A stretch of 64,000 nucleotides of DNA. Origin: an uncultured Faecalicatena sp. GTDB lineage: Bacteria > Bacillota > Clostridia > Lachnospirales > Lachnospiraceae. A program made the translations under genes and the position numbers. Within the stretch, counting starts at the first letter, position 1; each line of letters begins with the position of its first letter. Below, piece after piece: positions 25,472 to 34,401 of the stretch. The DNA is taken from positions 75,696 through 139,695 of the forward strand of contig CABTYO010000003.1 of the NCBI GenBank assembly GCA_902489075.1. Reading direction: 5' to 3'. The notes beneath the pieces are model-generated. The model saw only the letters and a program-made list of their open reading frames with translations, was not told the DNA's origin and did not search any database.

Positions 25472-27685
25472 ATGAAAGGTAGAAAGACAGGAAAGAGGGC
25501 AGCTGCATTCCTGCTTATAGCAGGGCTGATAACAGGGATGGTTACCGGATGTGCCCATCAGCCGGAAAAGGAGAAGGAACCCACTCCGAAAGGGCGCTAT
25601 GTGGAATCTGAGATTGCGCTGCCGGAAGGGGCGGGAAGGCCGTTTGGAATGGAATATGGAGAAGAGGGGCTGGTACTGTATACCAGTTCGGAAGATGAGC
25701 AGGAGTATCAGAGTTATGTCTATGAAAATGACACCTGGTCCTCCCCACATAAAGAGGACTGGCTGACAGACGCAACAGCGCGGCTGGGCCTGCATGTGGT
25801 GGATGTGTATTCCGGGAGAGACGGGAAGAAGTATGCCCTGGCAGAATCGGGGCAGGGAACCCACCTTTTCACCGCTGCAGAAGATGGCACGGCCAAAGAT
25901 GTTACACCCCCGGTAGAAGCAGAACAGGAGGCAGCGGTCTTTAGTGATGTGGTGGTATTGAAGGATGGAACCATTGGCATTGGAAATTACAGCAGTACAA
26001 TGGCTGAGTTTTACAAAGCCGGGGAGATGGTATTTTCAACAGAAGGAATCCAGGCCGGCTTCTTAGAAGAACAGAACATGCTGGAAGCAAGTGACAGGAC
26101 CATTGCAGTGATCGGACAGGATGCAGCCAGCATTGAATTTTATTCTGCGGCGGACTTTGCAGAAAAGAACACGATATCAACCGGGCAGGACCTGAAGGAC
26201 TGCTTCCTTGTTCCGGGAGAAGACGGGGCATGGTATTTTGTGAATAAAAAAGGAATCCACAGGGTCACGGAAGATGGAAGCATCTCCGAGATGATCATGG
26301 ATGGCGCGAATGGACTGATGAGTAATGATGTGACATGGTTTTTTCGCAGATTCATAAGGGGCAGTGGGGAGACATTCTACGGATTATATTCGAATGCAGA
26401 CCAGGAATGGAAGCTGATGAAGTATGCATTCGACAAGGAGGCGGCCGCGGTCAGGGAGAAGACACTGAGCGTTTACAGCCTCACAGAAAGCAGTACGGTG
26501 ACCCTGGCGGTGAATGAGTTTAAAAACCGCTATCCGGACGTGCAGGTAGAATATATCACGGCCGTAACCGGGGACGAGATGCCCACGGCAGACCATATCC
26601 GCACCCTGAATGCGGAACTGCTCGGTGGAAGCGGGGCGGATGTACTGATTCTGGACGGCCTTCCCATGGAGTCTTATATGGAAAAAGGAGTGCTTGCAGA
26701 TCTGTCGGCTCTTGCCGGAAAGCTTGAGGAGTCTGGGGTACTTAAAAATGTAACAGAAGGTATGGCGCAAAAGGACGGGAAGATCTATGCAGTCCCAGCA
26801 CGCGTGAACATTCCGGTCCTCTTTGGAACAAAGGATGAGATCAAAGCATGTGAGAGCATCGATTCCCTGCGTACATATGTGCAGGCAAATCCGGATAAAA
26901 GATTGTTCGGAGTCACCTACCATGACCTGATCGGCATGACGCTTTTTCATATGTTTTATGAGGAAATGAAGACGGAAAATGGTGGAATAAGTGAAGAAAA
27001 ACTGAGCAGTCTTCTGTCTGCATGGATGCAGATCGGCGAGAACGGGAAGTTCCGGGAATATGAAGAGAAGTATTTCGAATCTGAGGAGTCTGTATGGCCG
27101 TATCTTGACAAGAGTTTCTGCACGTCAGAGATAGTGCCGGAGGAGGAGAACTATGCAGAGGTGATTGAAATCGAAGGCCTGAGTGCTACGCAGATGTTCT
27201 ACCCAGGGGCCAGAAAGACAGGAAGCCAGCCTCAGGACCTGAAAGGATATTATGTACCGAAAGTGATTGCAGGAGTGAATGCTTCTACGAAACAGCCAGA
27301 GCTTTCCCAGGCGTTTGTGGAAAGTCTTTTTACCGAAACAGTACAGCAGACAGAGGTCTGGGAAGGATTTCCTGTATTGGACTCTGTTTTGGAAACCTAT
27401 CCTGACTATGTAGAAAGTGAAGATGGGCAAAAGCAGACCATGAAATTCGGTGCGGTCAACTATGTGACAGGGGAACGCTATGAAGAGACGATGACCTATC
27501 CGACGAGGGAAGAGATGGAGGCTTTGATCACGATGCTGAAAGGGTTGACGACACCCTTTATCCAGAACCGGATGATTTCGGATACGGTGCAGCAGGAGAT
27601 GGAGAAATGCTATGCGAAAAAGAAGTCTCCAGAAGAGACCGCGAAAACCATCTGCCAGAAAGTCGACACTTATCTGGCGGAATAA
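25472..27685 (+). CDS. Large solute-binding lipoprotein with extra N-terminal domain
   Basis: This 737-residue secreted lipoprotein has a signal peptide with a lipobox at TGMVTGC, so Cys27 would be lipidated and anchored outside the membrane. Residues about 45-330 look like beta-strand repeats of a propeller-like domain (for example IALPEGAGRPFGMEYGEEGLVLY). Residues about 335-720 resemble a family 1 solute-binding protein (LAVNEFKNRYPDVQVEY, ADVLILDGLPMESYM). Ordinary sugar-binding lipoproteins are about 420-450 residues, so this is a fusion. Two sugar-type permease genes follow, which supports uptake of an oligosaccharide or glycan fragment. Confidence 0.8.
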   Translation: MKGRKTGKRAAAFLLIAGLITGMVTGCAHQPEKEKEPTPKGRYVESEIALPEGAGRPFGMEYGEEGLVLYTSSEDEQEYQSYVYENDTWSSPHKEDWLTDATARLGLHVVDVYSGRDGKKYALAESGQGTHLFTAAEDGTAKDVTPPVEAEQEAAVFSDVVVLKDGTIGIGNYSSTMAEFYKAGEMVFSTEGIQAGFLEEQNMLEASDRTIAVIGQDAASIEFYSAADFAEKNTISTGQDLKDCFLVPGEDGAWYFVNKKGIHRVTEDGSISEMIMDGANGLMSNDVTWFFRRFIRGSGETFYGLYSNADQEWKLMKYAFDKEAAAVREKTLSVYSLTESSTVTLAVNEFKNRYPDVQVEYITAVTGDEMPTADHIRTLNAELLGGSGADVLILDGLPMESYMEKGVLADLSALAGKLEESGVLKNVTEGMAQKDGKIYAVPARVNIPVLFGTKDEIKACESIDSLRTYVQANPDKRLFGVTYHDLIGMTLFHMFYEEMKTENGGISEEKLSSLLSAWMQIGENGKFREYEEKYFESEESVWPYLDKSFCTSEIVPEEENYAEVIEIEGLSATQMFYPGARKTGSQPQDLKGYYVPKVIAGVNASTKQPELSQAFVESLFTETVQQTEVWEGFPVLDSVLETYPDYVESEDGQKQTMKFGAVNYVTGERYEETMTYPTREEMEALITMLKGLTTPFIQNRMISDTVQQEMEKCYAKKKSPEETAKTICQKVDTYLAE

Positions 27686-27783
27686 GTAAACTTCCAGAGT
27701 TAGAAAATGTGTCGGATAGAAAATATGTCGGTCAGGAAAAGCAGCAGTCAGGAAATATGGCGATCAAAAAGGAGGCAGAAAGC

Positions 27784-28632
27784 ATGAGGAAAAGAGAAGA
27801 AAAAACGGCATATTTCTTTTTGCTTCCGAGCCTTTTGGGCACGGCGGTCTTCGTACTCCTTCCCTTTCTGGATGTGATACGCCGCTCTTTTTTTCAGGCA
27901 GTGGGCACGACCTTCGTGGGATTTGAAAATTACCAGGAGGTGCTTAACAATGCTGCGTTTTTGCAGGCGCTCTCCCACACGGTGAAATTTTTTGGCATCT
28001 GTCTTCCTCTGTTACTGGCAGTATCATTTGGAATGGCGGTATGTATCTTACGGTTACCGGCCGTGGGAAAATGGCTGGAAAGTCTGTTCCTTCTGCCTAT
28101 GGCGCTCCCGGCTGCGTCCATTGTTGTGTTCTGGAAGCTCTTATTCCATGATAGCGGAGCGCTGAATCAGCTGTTAGCCTGGTTCGGGCTTAAGGGATGT
28201 GACTGGATGAATACAGAAGCCGCCTTTGCAGTGCTTGTGGGCACGTATATCTGGAAAAATCTCGGCTATGACATGATCCTCTGGATTGTGGGTCTGTCTG
28301 AGATATCCAGAGAGCAGTACGAAGCGGCAGAAGTCAGTGGGGCGAACCGTTTTCAGATCTTTGTGTATATCACCCTTCCACAGATGAAAACATGTGCAGT
28401 CATGACGGGGGTGCTGTCTTTTGTCAATGCGTTTAAGGTATTTCGGGAGGCATACCTGATCGCGGGGGACTATCCGCACAGCAGTATTTATATGCTGCAG
28501 CATCTGTTTAATAACTGGTTCACCAAACTGGATATCCAGAAGCTGAGCGCGGCGGCAGTCATGATTGCGGCAGGGATCAGTGTGATTTTTTGGCTTTTGG
28601 AGTGGTGGAATGCAAAGGAGGAAAGAGAGTGA
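27784..28632 (+). CDS. Sugar-type ABC permease, MalF-like
   Basis: The protein has 282 residues with six membrane helices and the carbohydrate-uptake (CUT1) permease loop EAAEVSGANRFQIFVYITLPQM, the coupling site for the shared ATPase. GGAGG (27771-27775) eight bases upstream fixes the ATG at 27784, and the longer ORF is not family sequence. Its stop overlaps the start of the second permease. It should form the channel with that partner and take cargo from the upstream lipoprotein. No ATPase gene is in the operon. Confidence 0.88.
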   Translation: MRKREEKTAYFFLLPSLLGTAVFVLLPFLDVIRRSFFQAVGTTFVGFENYQEVLNNAAFLQALSHTVKFFGICLPLLLAVSFGMAVCILRLPAVGKWLESLFLLPMALPAASIVVFWKLLFHDSGALNQLLAWFGLKGCDWMNTEAAFAVLVGTYIWKNLGYDMILWIVGLSEISREQYEAAEVSGANRFQIFVYITLPQMKTCAVMTGVLSFVNAFKVFREAYLIAGDYPHSSIYMLQHLFNNWFTKLDIQKLSAAAVMIAAGISVIFWLLEWWNAKEERE

Positions 28633-29462
28633 TGAAACGTTTTGTATGGGGAGCCATCGGTGGGCTCATGGTCTTCCCACTGCTGTTCATGATCGGGAAT
28701 TCCTTTATGGGAATGCAGGAATTACAGGAGGCATACGGCGCGGTGCTGGGTGGTACAGGCGGCGGCATGGTTTCCATGAGGCTTATGCCACAGTACCCGA
28801 CACTTCGCCCCTATGTAGAACTTCTGTTGGATTCACCGGGCTTTTTCGTAATGTTCTGGAACTCCGTCAGACAGGTTTTTACGATTCTGGCAGGGCAGGC
28901 AGTCATCGGAATTCCGGCCGCCTGGGCATTTGCAAGATACCGTTTCAGGGGACGTAAGGGATTGTTCTTGGTCTATATGGTTCTGATGATCATGCCGTTT
29001 CAGGTGACCATGGTCTCCAATTATCTGGTACTTTCAAAGTTATCGCTCATGGACACACATTTTACGCTGATTCTCCCGGGAATCTTCTCTACCTTCCCAG
29101 TATTTATTATGGAAAAATTCTTCCGGGCAATCCCCGAGTCGATGATCGAAGCGGCAAAAGTAGACGGAGCCGGGCCTTTACACATCTTTTTGAAGCTCGG
29201 TCTGCCCCTTGGCGCGCCGGGAATCATGGCGGCTCTGCTTTTAAATTTCCTGGAATACTGGAATGCAATCGAGGCTCCCATGACTTTTTTAAAAACAAAA
29301 GCGAAGTTTCCGCTGTCCTTATATCTGCCGGAGCTTACTGTGGATCAGATCAGTGTGGCTTTTACTGCCTCTGTTGTGATGATGATTCCGGCCGTGTTTG
29401 GATTTTTGTGGGGTAAGGATTATCTCAGGATGGGAATCGCGGCATCCGGGTTAAAGGAATAG
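28632..29462 (+). CDS. Sugar-type ABC permease, MalG-like
   Basis: A 276-residue permease with six helices and the CUT1 coupling loop EAAKVDGAGPLHIFLKLGLPL. The start ATG overlaps the preceding stop (TGATG), with GGAGGAAAG upstream. It pairs with the MalF-like gene. CUT1 importers often lack a dedicated ATPase and use an MsmK-type subunit encoded elsewhere, which is the likely solution here. The following gene starts 20 bases later and encodes a HlyD-like protein, an unusual neighbour for a sugar importer. Confidence 0.88.
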   Translation: MKRFVWGAIGGLMVFPLLFMIGNSFMGMQELQEAYGAVLGGTGGGMVSMRLMPQYPTLRPYVELLLDSPGFFVMFWNSVRQVFTILAGQAVIGIPAAWAFARYRFRGRKGLFLVYMVLMIMPFQVTMVSNYLVLSKLSLMDTHFTLILPGIFSTFPVFIMEKFFRAIPESMIEAAKVDGAGPLHIFLKLGLPLGAPGIMAALLLNFLEYWNAIEAPMTFLKTKAKFPLSLYLPELTVDQISVAFTASVVMMIPAVFGFLWGKDYLRMGIAASGLKE

Positions 29463-29482
29463 GAAAAAAGGAGGCACAAAAG

Positions 29483-30931
29483 GTGAAAGAAAAAATATTA
29501 AAAGGCATCCTCTCATTTTTTGTGATTATGTTCTGCTGTACACTGACCGCACGCGGGGCCGCGTCTGTGACGGTTGCAAAGGTCATGACAGAAGAGATGA
29601 AGAGGGGAAAGCTTACCAAAAGTTTTTCGGGAAGCGGAGAAATTGTGGCAGGAGATAAGAACTTCCAGTCCCTGCCGGAGGGGCAGAAGGTGGCGCGCAT
29701 CCTGGTGAGTGCGGGAAGTGAGATCAAAAAAGGGCAGCCGGTCGTCCAGCTTGACCTCAGCTATCTTGAGCAGCAGATGGCGAAGAAAAACCGGGAGATT
29801 GAGAAAATGAAGCTTACACTTTTACAGCAGGAGATTGAGGAAAACGGAAGTGCAAGGGTACCGGCAACAGCGCAGGCAGAGCTGGCACTTACGGAGGCAC
29901 AAAGTAACCTGGAGGCTGCGGAACAAAATTGCGCACAGGCGGAAGCGGACTATGAGGCATATGCACAGCAGAAGGAGAATACGGTGCAGGCGGAAGATGG
30001 CGCAGAGGAGGAAGGTGCGGCGGAAGAGGCAGCAGTGCAGACTTTGACAGGGGAAGCTGCTGGGGTACAGACAGCCGCGGAAGAAAACGTAAGCGGGCAG
30101 ATGGTGTTAGAGGGGTACACAGCACAGGAGTTTATACAGCAAAAGGAGAGGCTGGATGCGGCCGCCGCGGAAGTGGAGACAGCAAAAAGGGCATACGAAC
30201 AGGCACAGCAGGCGTATAACCTTGCGCAACAGGAGGAAACTGCGCAGCAGGCAAATGAAGCCACACAGAGGGAGCGTGCCAGGCTATCGGGGGCAGCAGC
30301 ACAGTTAGACATGGAGGCACTGTTAGAAGAGTCTGGCAGACTGGAACAGCTCCAAAAGGCGAAGGGCATTGTGACAGCGCAGTCGGATGGCATCCTGGAA
30401 TTAGTCCAGACACAGGAAGGGGCACTTACCACAGGAACCGAGCAGATCATACTGCAGACAGGATCGGTCGAGGCCTGCGGAGTCCTTCCCCCGGGGCAGA
30501 CAGCGGTGGCAGAGGTGGGCGATGAGGTTCAGATACGGATTCAGGGAGACACACAGAGCCTTCCGGTCAGCATCGGGCGGTTCGGAAAAGATCAGGACGG
30601 AAATAATGTGTGGTATGGGAAGATAGAAGGCGGTTACCGGGCTGGCACAGCATTTTCATATGAGTACAGTGAAAGCTCCCCACATTATTACGAGAGCCTG
30701 ATTCCGCTTGGTGCACTTCATGAAGAGCGGGGGATGGCGTATGTACTGACGGCTGAGGTACGCCCAGGAATATTGGGGGAGAGTTATGTGGCGGTGAAGA
30801 TTCCTGTCACTGTCCTGGAAAAGGACGGCGAGAATGCCGCTATCCAGACGACTCTTTCCAGGGAGGCACGGATTATCACACAGTCCGGTAAATATGTGAA
30901 GGAAGGTGACAGAGTACGGTTAAGCAATTGA
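29483..30931 (+). CDS. HlyD/MacA-like membrane-fusion adaptor protein
   Basis: This is a 482-residue protein with an N-terminal membrane helix or signal (about 7-27). A lipoyl-like half-motif (GEIVAGDKN...LVSAGSEIKKGQPVVQLD) is followed by a long Ala/Gln/Glu-rich coiled coil (about 95-290) with low-complexity acidic insertions, the returning lipoyl half and a beta-barrel. This is the HlyD/MacA plan of adaptor proteins for export ABC systems. The GTG start follows GGAGG. It overlaps the next gene by four bases, so the two probably form one complex. No cognate MacB ATPase is present. Confidence 0.8.
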   Translation: MKEKILKGILSFFVIMFCCTLTARGAASVTVAKVMTEEMKRGKLTKSFSGSGEIVAGDKNFQSLPEGQKVARILVSAGSEIKKGQPVVQLDLSYLEQQMAKKNREIEKMKLTLLQQEIEENGSARVPATAQAELALTEAQSNLEAAEQNCAQAEADYEAYAQQKENTVQAEDGAEEEGAAEEAAVQTLTGEAAGVQTAAEENVSGQMVLEGYTAQEFIQQKERLDAAAAEVETAKRAYEQAQQAYNLAQQEETAQQANEATQRERARLSGAAAQLDMEALLEESGRLEQLQKAKGIVTAQSDGILELVQTQEGALTTGTEQIILQTGSVEACGVLPPGQTAVAEVGDEVQIRIQGDTQSLPVSIGRFGKDQDGNNVWYGKIEGGYRAGTAFSYEYSESSPHYYESLIPLGALHEERGMAYVLTAEVRPGILGESYVAVKIPVTVLEKDGENAAIQTTLSREARIITQSGKYVKEGDRVRLSN

Positions 30932-31935
30932 AACGATATGCAGGAAAATTAGCCGTCCTGATATTCGCAGGGGTTCTTTGCGGAATCGGGGTGAGAAGTT
31001 ATGGAACTCTGAAACAGTTTGACGGACAGGCAGGCTTTTATTACCAAACGGATGTTGTTACAGGGGAGCAGCTTGGAAAGTTCTGGGAAAATGCCACAGA
31101 GGATGCCAAAAGGGAAATAAAGGGGCTGGTGTTCTTCAGAACAGAGAAAGAAGTTGAGATTACAAATGAAAGTCTGGGACGAAGTGAAAAAGGGGAGCTG
31201 ATTGAAACCGCCGGAAATATGTATCTGGTCGTGCCGGGAACTCTGATCAGGGGAAGCTTTGTGACGGACAGTGACTTAAGGGGATGTGTACTCAGCAGCA
31301 AGGCGGCGGAGCTTCTGTACGGCGGCGAAGACATCATAGGGGAAGAAGTCCGGATTGGAAAGAACATGTACAGGATCAGAGGAATCGTGGATCTGGGTAA
31401 AAGCTTATGTATGGTACAGGGAGGGGCAGAGAAACAATACTCCTGTATCAGGGCCGAAGCCCCCGGATACCCCCTGTCTGTCGTACAGCAGATGTTAACG
31501 GGCCTGCTTCCATCAGACTGTGAGTGGATCTCGGAAGGCAATTTCTACTATGCAGCAGGGCGGTTCTTTCTGCTCCTTCCGGCGTGGGGCCTTTTAGTCA
31601 TCGGATACGCGAAATGCCGAAAACAGGTGCGTCTGATCTCGAACAGGGTGTTAAGAGCCGCAATGGAAATGGGAGTCCCCGTGGCAGTATTTTGTGGAGT
31701 CTGCGTGATTCTGCTTGTAAGTCTCAGGTTTTCGGATGATTATATTCCGACAGCCTGGTCCGACTTTTCGTTCTGGACGGAACTATTCCGTAAGAAGAGT
31801 GAACTGCTGGCTGCACTGCTTGAGAATCCATTCCAGATTGCGGATTCCATCATGCTGGGAAGCCTGGCAGCAGTTGTGGCGACAGGGGTGGTGCTGTCTC
31901 AGATTACTCTTGACATTTGGAAGAAGGAAAGCTAA
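30928..31935 (+). CDS. MacB/FtsX-like membrane protein, half-size, no ATPase
   Basis: This 335-residue protein shows one N-terminal helix (about 7-25), an extracellular domain (about 26-205) and three helices near 211-230, 247-267 and 308-328, the four-helix topology of MacB/FtsX permeases. The outer domain has the MacB core feel (GTLIRGSFVTDSDLRGCVLSSKAAELL, IGEEVRIGKNMYRIRGIVD). There is no nucleotide-binding domain. The TTG start overlaps the HlyD-like stop; a good ribosome site is not obvious, so translational coupling is likely. It may be a structural partner of the adaptor rather than a classical pump. Confidence 0.65.
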   Translation: MKRYAGKLAVLIFAGVLCGIGVRSYGTLKQFDGQAGFYYQTDVVTGEQLGKFWENATEDAKREIKGLVFFRTEKEVEITNESLGRSEKGELIETAGNMYLVVPGTLIRGSFVTDSDLRGCVLSSKAAELLYGGEDIIGEEVRIGKNMYRIRGIVDLGKSLCMVQGGAEKQYSCIRAEAPGYPLSVVQQMLTGLLPSDCEWISEGNFYYAAGRFFLLLPAWGLLVIGYAKCRKQVRLISNRVLRAAMEMGVPVAVFCGVCVILLVSLRFSDDYIPTAWSDFSFWTELFRKKSELLAALLENPFQIADSIMLGSLAAVVATGVVLSQITLDIWKKES

Positions 31936-31958
31936 ACTAAGGAAAGGAATTAAATAAA

Positions 31959-32050
31959 AGCAGGGGTGCTGGCGCAAGCCGGCTGAGAGTAAGACTGTCA
32001 TGGTCTTTAACCCGTATACCTGATCTGGATAATGCCAGCGTAGGAAAGCA
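31959..32050 (+). ncRNA. TPP riboswitch (thi box)
   Basis: The thi-box core is clear: GGGGTGCTGGCG, then GGCTGAGAGTAAGACTG, then TAACCCGTATACCTGATCTGGATAATGCC and AGCGTAGGAAAGC. It binds thiamine pyrophosphate and lies upstream of a thiamine-precursor transport operon. A terminator and a competing CTTACCGAA/TTCGGTAAG stem (about 32062-32110) follow, indicating transcription attenuation when TPP is high. Confidence 0.95.
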
Positions 32051-32128
32051 GATAGAGAATACTTACCGAACAGGATGAGAAGAAGGAATCTTTAAGAGAA
32101 CCTTCGGTAAGAACAGGAAGAATGCGGA

Positions 32129-32159
32129 CCCCGTCAGACAGATCTGGCGGGGCTTTTTT
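32129..32159 (+). terminator. Riboswitch-controlled terminator
   Basis: CCCCGTCAG (32129-32137) pairs with CTGGCGGGG (32144-32152), then CTTTTTTG. It is the expression platform of the TPP riboswitch. Confidence 0.9.
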
Positions 32160-32307
32160 GTATCGGAGGCTTTTTTAAGAGCAATCAGGAACTTCCTGTT
32201 ATTGATCAGAAAAGTCAGGGTATATTAATTCCAGGGCAGATGATACATCTTACCCGAAAGTAAAAAGAAAAACTGTAAACGAAAAATGATAACAGGAGGA
32301 AAAAAGA

Positions 32308-32604
32308 ATGAATGCAAGTGTAGCAATTCAGACACTGCCGGAGGCGGCAAATGATGAGGAACTGATCCGTATCGTAGACGAGGTAATCGCGTATATTAAG
32401 AGTACAGGGCTGAACTGTTATGTCGGACCTTTTGAGACAGCCATCGAGGGAGACTATGATGAACTGATGGATATCGTAAAGGAATGCCAGCATATCGCCA
32501 TCCGTGCAGGCGCACCATCAGTTGCGGCATATATCAAGGTGACATACAAGCCGGAAGGAGACGTGCTTACGATTGAAAAGAAAGTCACAAAACACCATCA
32601 GTAA
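32308..32604 (+). CDS. Thiamine-binding protein (MTH1187/YkoF-like)
   Basis: This is a 98-residue protein of the MTH1187/YqgV thiamine-binding family, a ferredoxin-like fold. It has VAIQTLPEAANDEELIRIVDEVIAYIKSTGL, GPFETAIEGDYDELMDIVKECQ and a final strand VAAYIKVTYKP. AGGAGG precedes the ATG. It is the first gene after the TPP riboswitch. Relatives bind thiamine or its hydroxymethylpyrimidine part and sit beside ThiXYZ-type transporters, as here; whether it is a carrier or a sensor is not known. Confidence 0.88.
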   Translation: MNASVAIQTLPEAANDEELIRIVDEVIAYIKSTGLNCYVGPFETAIEGDYDELMDIVKECQHIAIRAGAPSVAAYIKVTYKPEGDVLTIEKKVTKHHQ

Positions 32605-33361
32605 AAAGAAATCAGGTCAGGCAGCAGGTTTCTGGCCGGCACTGGCGATCCTTGTGCTTCTGGCACTCTGGCAGACGGCAAGCGGTACGGGGCTGATCTC
32701 GAAGTTCATGCTGCCATCCCCGGTCGATGTGGTGAAGGCATTTATTGCGGACTTCCCGCTTCTGATGATCAATGCGAAGGTGACACTTTTGGAAGCCTTT
32801 GTGGGACTGGCAATGGGGGTGCTGATCGGTTTTCTTATGGCAGTGGTCATGGACCGGTTTGAGAAGGTATATCAGGCGTTTTACCCACTGATCGTACTGA
32901 CCCAGACTGTGCCGACCGTGGCTATTGCACCGCTTCTGGTCTTATGGTTCGGTTATGAGATGCTGCCGAAGGTGATCCTGATTGTGATTGTGACATTTTT
33001 CCCGATCACAGTCAGCCTGCTGGATGGATTTCGCGCGGCGGACCGGGATACGATCAGCCTGATGCGATCCATGGGAGCCTCTAAGATGCAGATTTTCTGG
33101 TTTGTCAAATTTCCCGGTTCTCTCGGACAGTTCTTTGCAAGCCTTCGAATCTCCGCATCCTATGCCGTAGTGGGCGCTGTGATCTCAGAGTGGCTGGGCG
33201 GTTTCAACGGTCTGGGCGTGTATATGATCCGGGTGAAGAAGGGATTTTCCTTTGATAAAATGTTTGCGGTGATCTTTCTGATCTCTGCCATCAGCCTGCT
33301 TCTCATGAAGGCGGTGAATCTGCTGCAGAAAAAGTGCATGCCGTGGGAAACACAGAAATAA
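32573..33361 (+). CDS. thiX: Thiamine-precursor ABC permease (ThiX-like)
   Basis: A 262-residue ABC permease of the nitrate/taurine/thiamine-precursor (SsuC/ThiX) type with six helices. The coupling loop is RSMGASKMQIFWFVKFPGSL. The likely TTG start lies inside the upstream gene, with AGGAG (32556-32560) twelve bases before it, so translation is probably coupled. With the following lipoprotein and ATPase it forms a ThiXYZ transporter for a pyrimidine precursor of thiamine, in line with TPP-riboswitch control. Confidence 0.85.
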   Translation: MKRKSQNTISKKKSGQAAGFWPALAILVLLALWQTASGTGLISKFMLPSPVDVVKAFIADFPLLMINAKVTLLEAFVGLAMGVLIGFLMAVVMDRFEKVYQAFYPLIVLTQTVPTVAIAPLLVLWFGYEMLPKVILIVIVTFFPITVSLLDGFRAADRDTISLMRSMGASKMQIFWFVKFPGSLGQFFASLRISASYAVVGAVISEWLGGFNGLGVYMIRVKKGFSFDKMFAVIFLISAISLLLMKAVNLLQKKCMPWETQK

Positions 33362-33382
33362 AAGAACGGGAGGAGAAAAAAC

Positions 33383-34396
33383 GTGAAAAAGAGAATACTG
33401 GCATTCTTCTTAGCTGCGGCAATGGTCGGCAGCTTAGCAGGGTGCGGCTCAAATTCAGATAAAAAAGATTCAGACAATGGGGATAAGAAAGAATTGACCA
33501 GGCTTACTTTTGTACTGGACTGGACCCCGAATACCAATCATACAGGGCTGTATGTGGCTCAGGAGAAGGGATATTTTGAAGAGGCAGGCCTGGATGTGGA
33601 GATTGTGCAGCCGCCGGAGGATGGGGCAGAGGTACTTGTCGCATCAGGAAAAGCACAGTTCGGAATTTCCTTCCAGGACAGCATGATGCCTGGCATCACC
33701 GGAGAGGATGCACTTCCCATCGAGGCAGTGGCGGCTGTCCTGCAGCACAATACGTCCGGAATTATTTCCCGAAAGGGGGAGGGCATGGACCGTCCGAAGG
33801 GGATGGAAGGCAAGAAGTATGCTACCTGGAATCTGGATCTGGAGAAGGCGACACTGAAAAATGTAGTCGAGGCAGACGGAGGAGATTTCAGTAAGGTGGA
33901 ACTGACCCCAAGTACCGTGACGGATGAAGTTTCTGCACTTAGGAGCAAGTCTGTGGATGCGATCTGGGTCTTTTATGGCTGGGGCGGAATTGCTACGGAG
34001 GTTGCAGGACTTGAGACCGATTACTTTGAATTCAGAGATATCAACAGCGTGTTTGATTTTTATACCCCGGTCATCATTGGGAACAGCCAGTGGATGAAGG
34101 ACAATACAGATACAACGAAAGCGTTTCTGTCTGCGGTAAAAAAAGGTTATGAATTTGCAATCAACGATCCGAAGGGGGCAGCCGATATTATGTGCAAAGC
34201 GGCACCGGAGCTGGATCCGGATCTGGTACTGGCAAGCCAGGAATACATGAAAGACCAGTACAAAGCAGAAGTGGAGCAGTGGGGATACATCGATCCGGCG
34301 AGATGGAATGCATTCTATAACTGGGTCAATGAGAACGGTCTGTCAGAGAATGAGATTCCTGAGAACACAGGCTTTAACAACGATTATCTGGAGTAA
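33383..34396 (+). CDS. thiY: Thiamine-precursor-binding lipoprotein (ThiY-like, NMT1/THI5 family)
   Basis: The 337-residue lipoprotein has a lipobox LAGC (Cys22) and an NMT1/THI5-like binding domain. The family opening LTFVLDWTPNTNHTGLYVAQ is followed by KGYFEEAGLDVEIVQPPEDG and FGISFQDSMM. Such proteins bind formylaminopyrimidine or a related hydroxymethylpyrimidine precursor for thiamine salvage. The start is GTG at 33383 with GGAGG upstream. It lies between permease and ATPase genes in one operon under the TPP riboswitch. Confidence 0.9.
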   Translation: MKKRILAFFLAAAMVGSLAGCGSNSDKKDSDNGDKKELTRLTFVLDWTPNTNHTGLYVAQEKGYFEEAGLDVEIVQPPEDGAEVLVASGKAQFGISFQDSMMPGITGEDALPIEAVAAVLQHNTSGIISRKGEGMDRPKGMEGKKYATWNLDLEKATLKNVVEADGGDFSKVELTPSTVTDEVSALRSKSVDAIWVFYGWGGIATEVAGLETDYFEFRDINSVFDFYTPVIIGNSQWMKDNTDTTKAFLSAVKKGYEFAINDPKGAADIMCKAAPELDPDLVLASQEYMKDQYKAEVEQWGYIDPARWNAFYNWVNENGLSENEIPENTGFNNDYLE

Positions 34397-34401
34397 ATAA
34401 A

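Noticed and set aside
29835..30450. Several antisense and shifted frames in the HlyD-like gene
   Set aside because: They arise from the Ala/Gln/Glu-rich coiled-coil codons and lack starts with ribosome sites.
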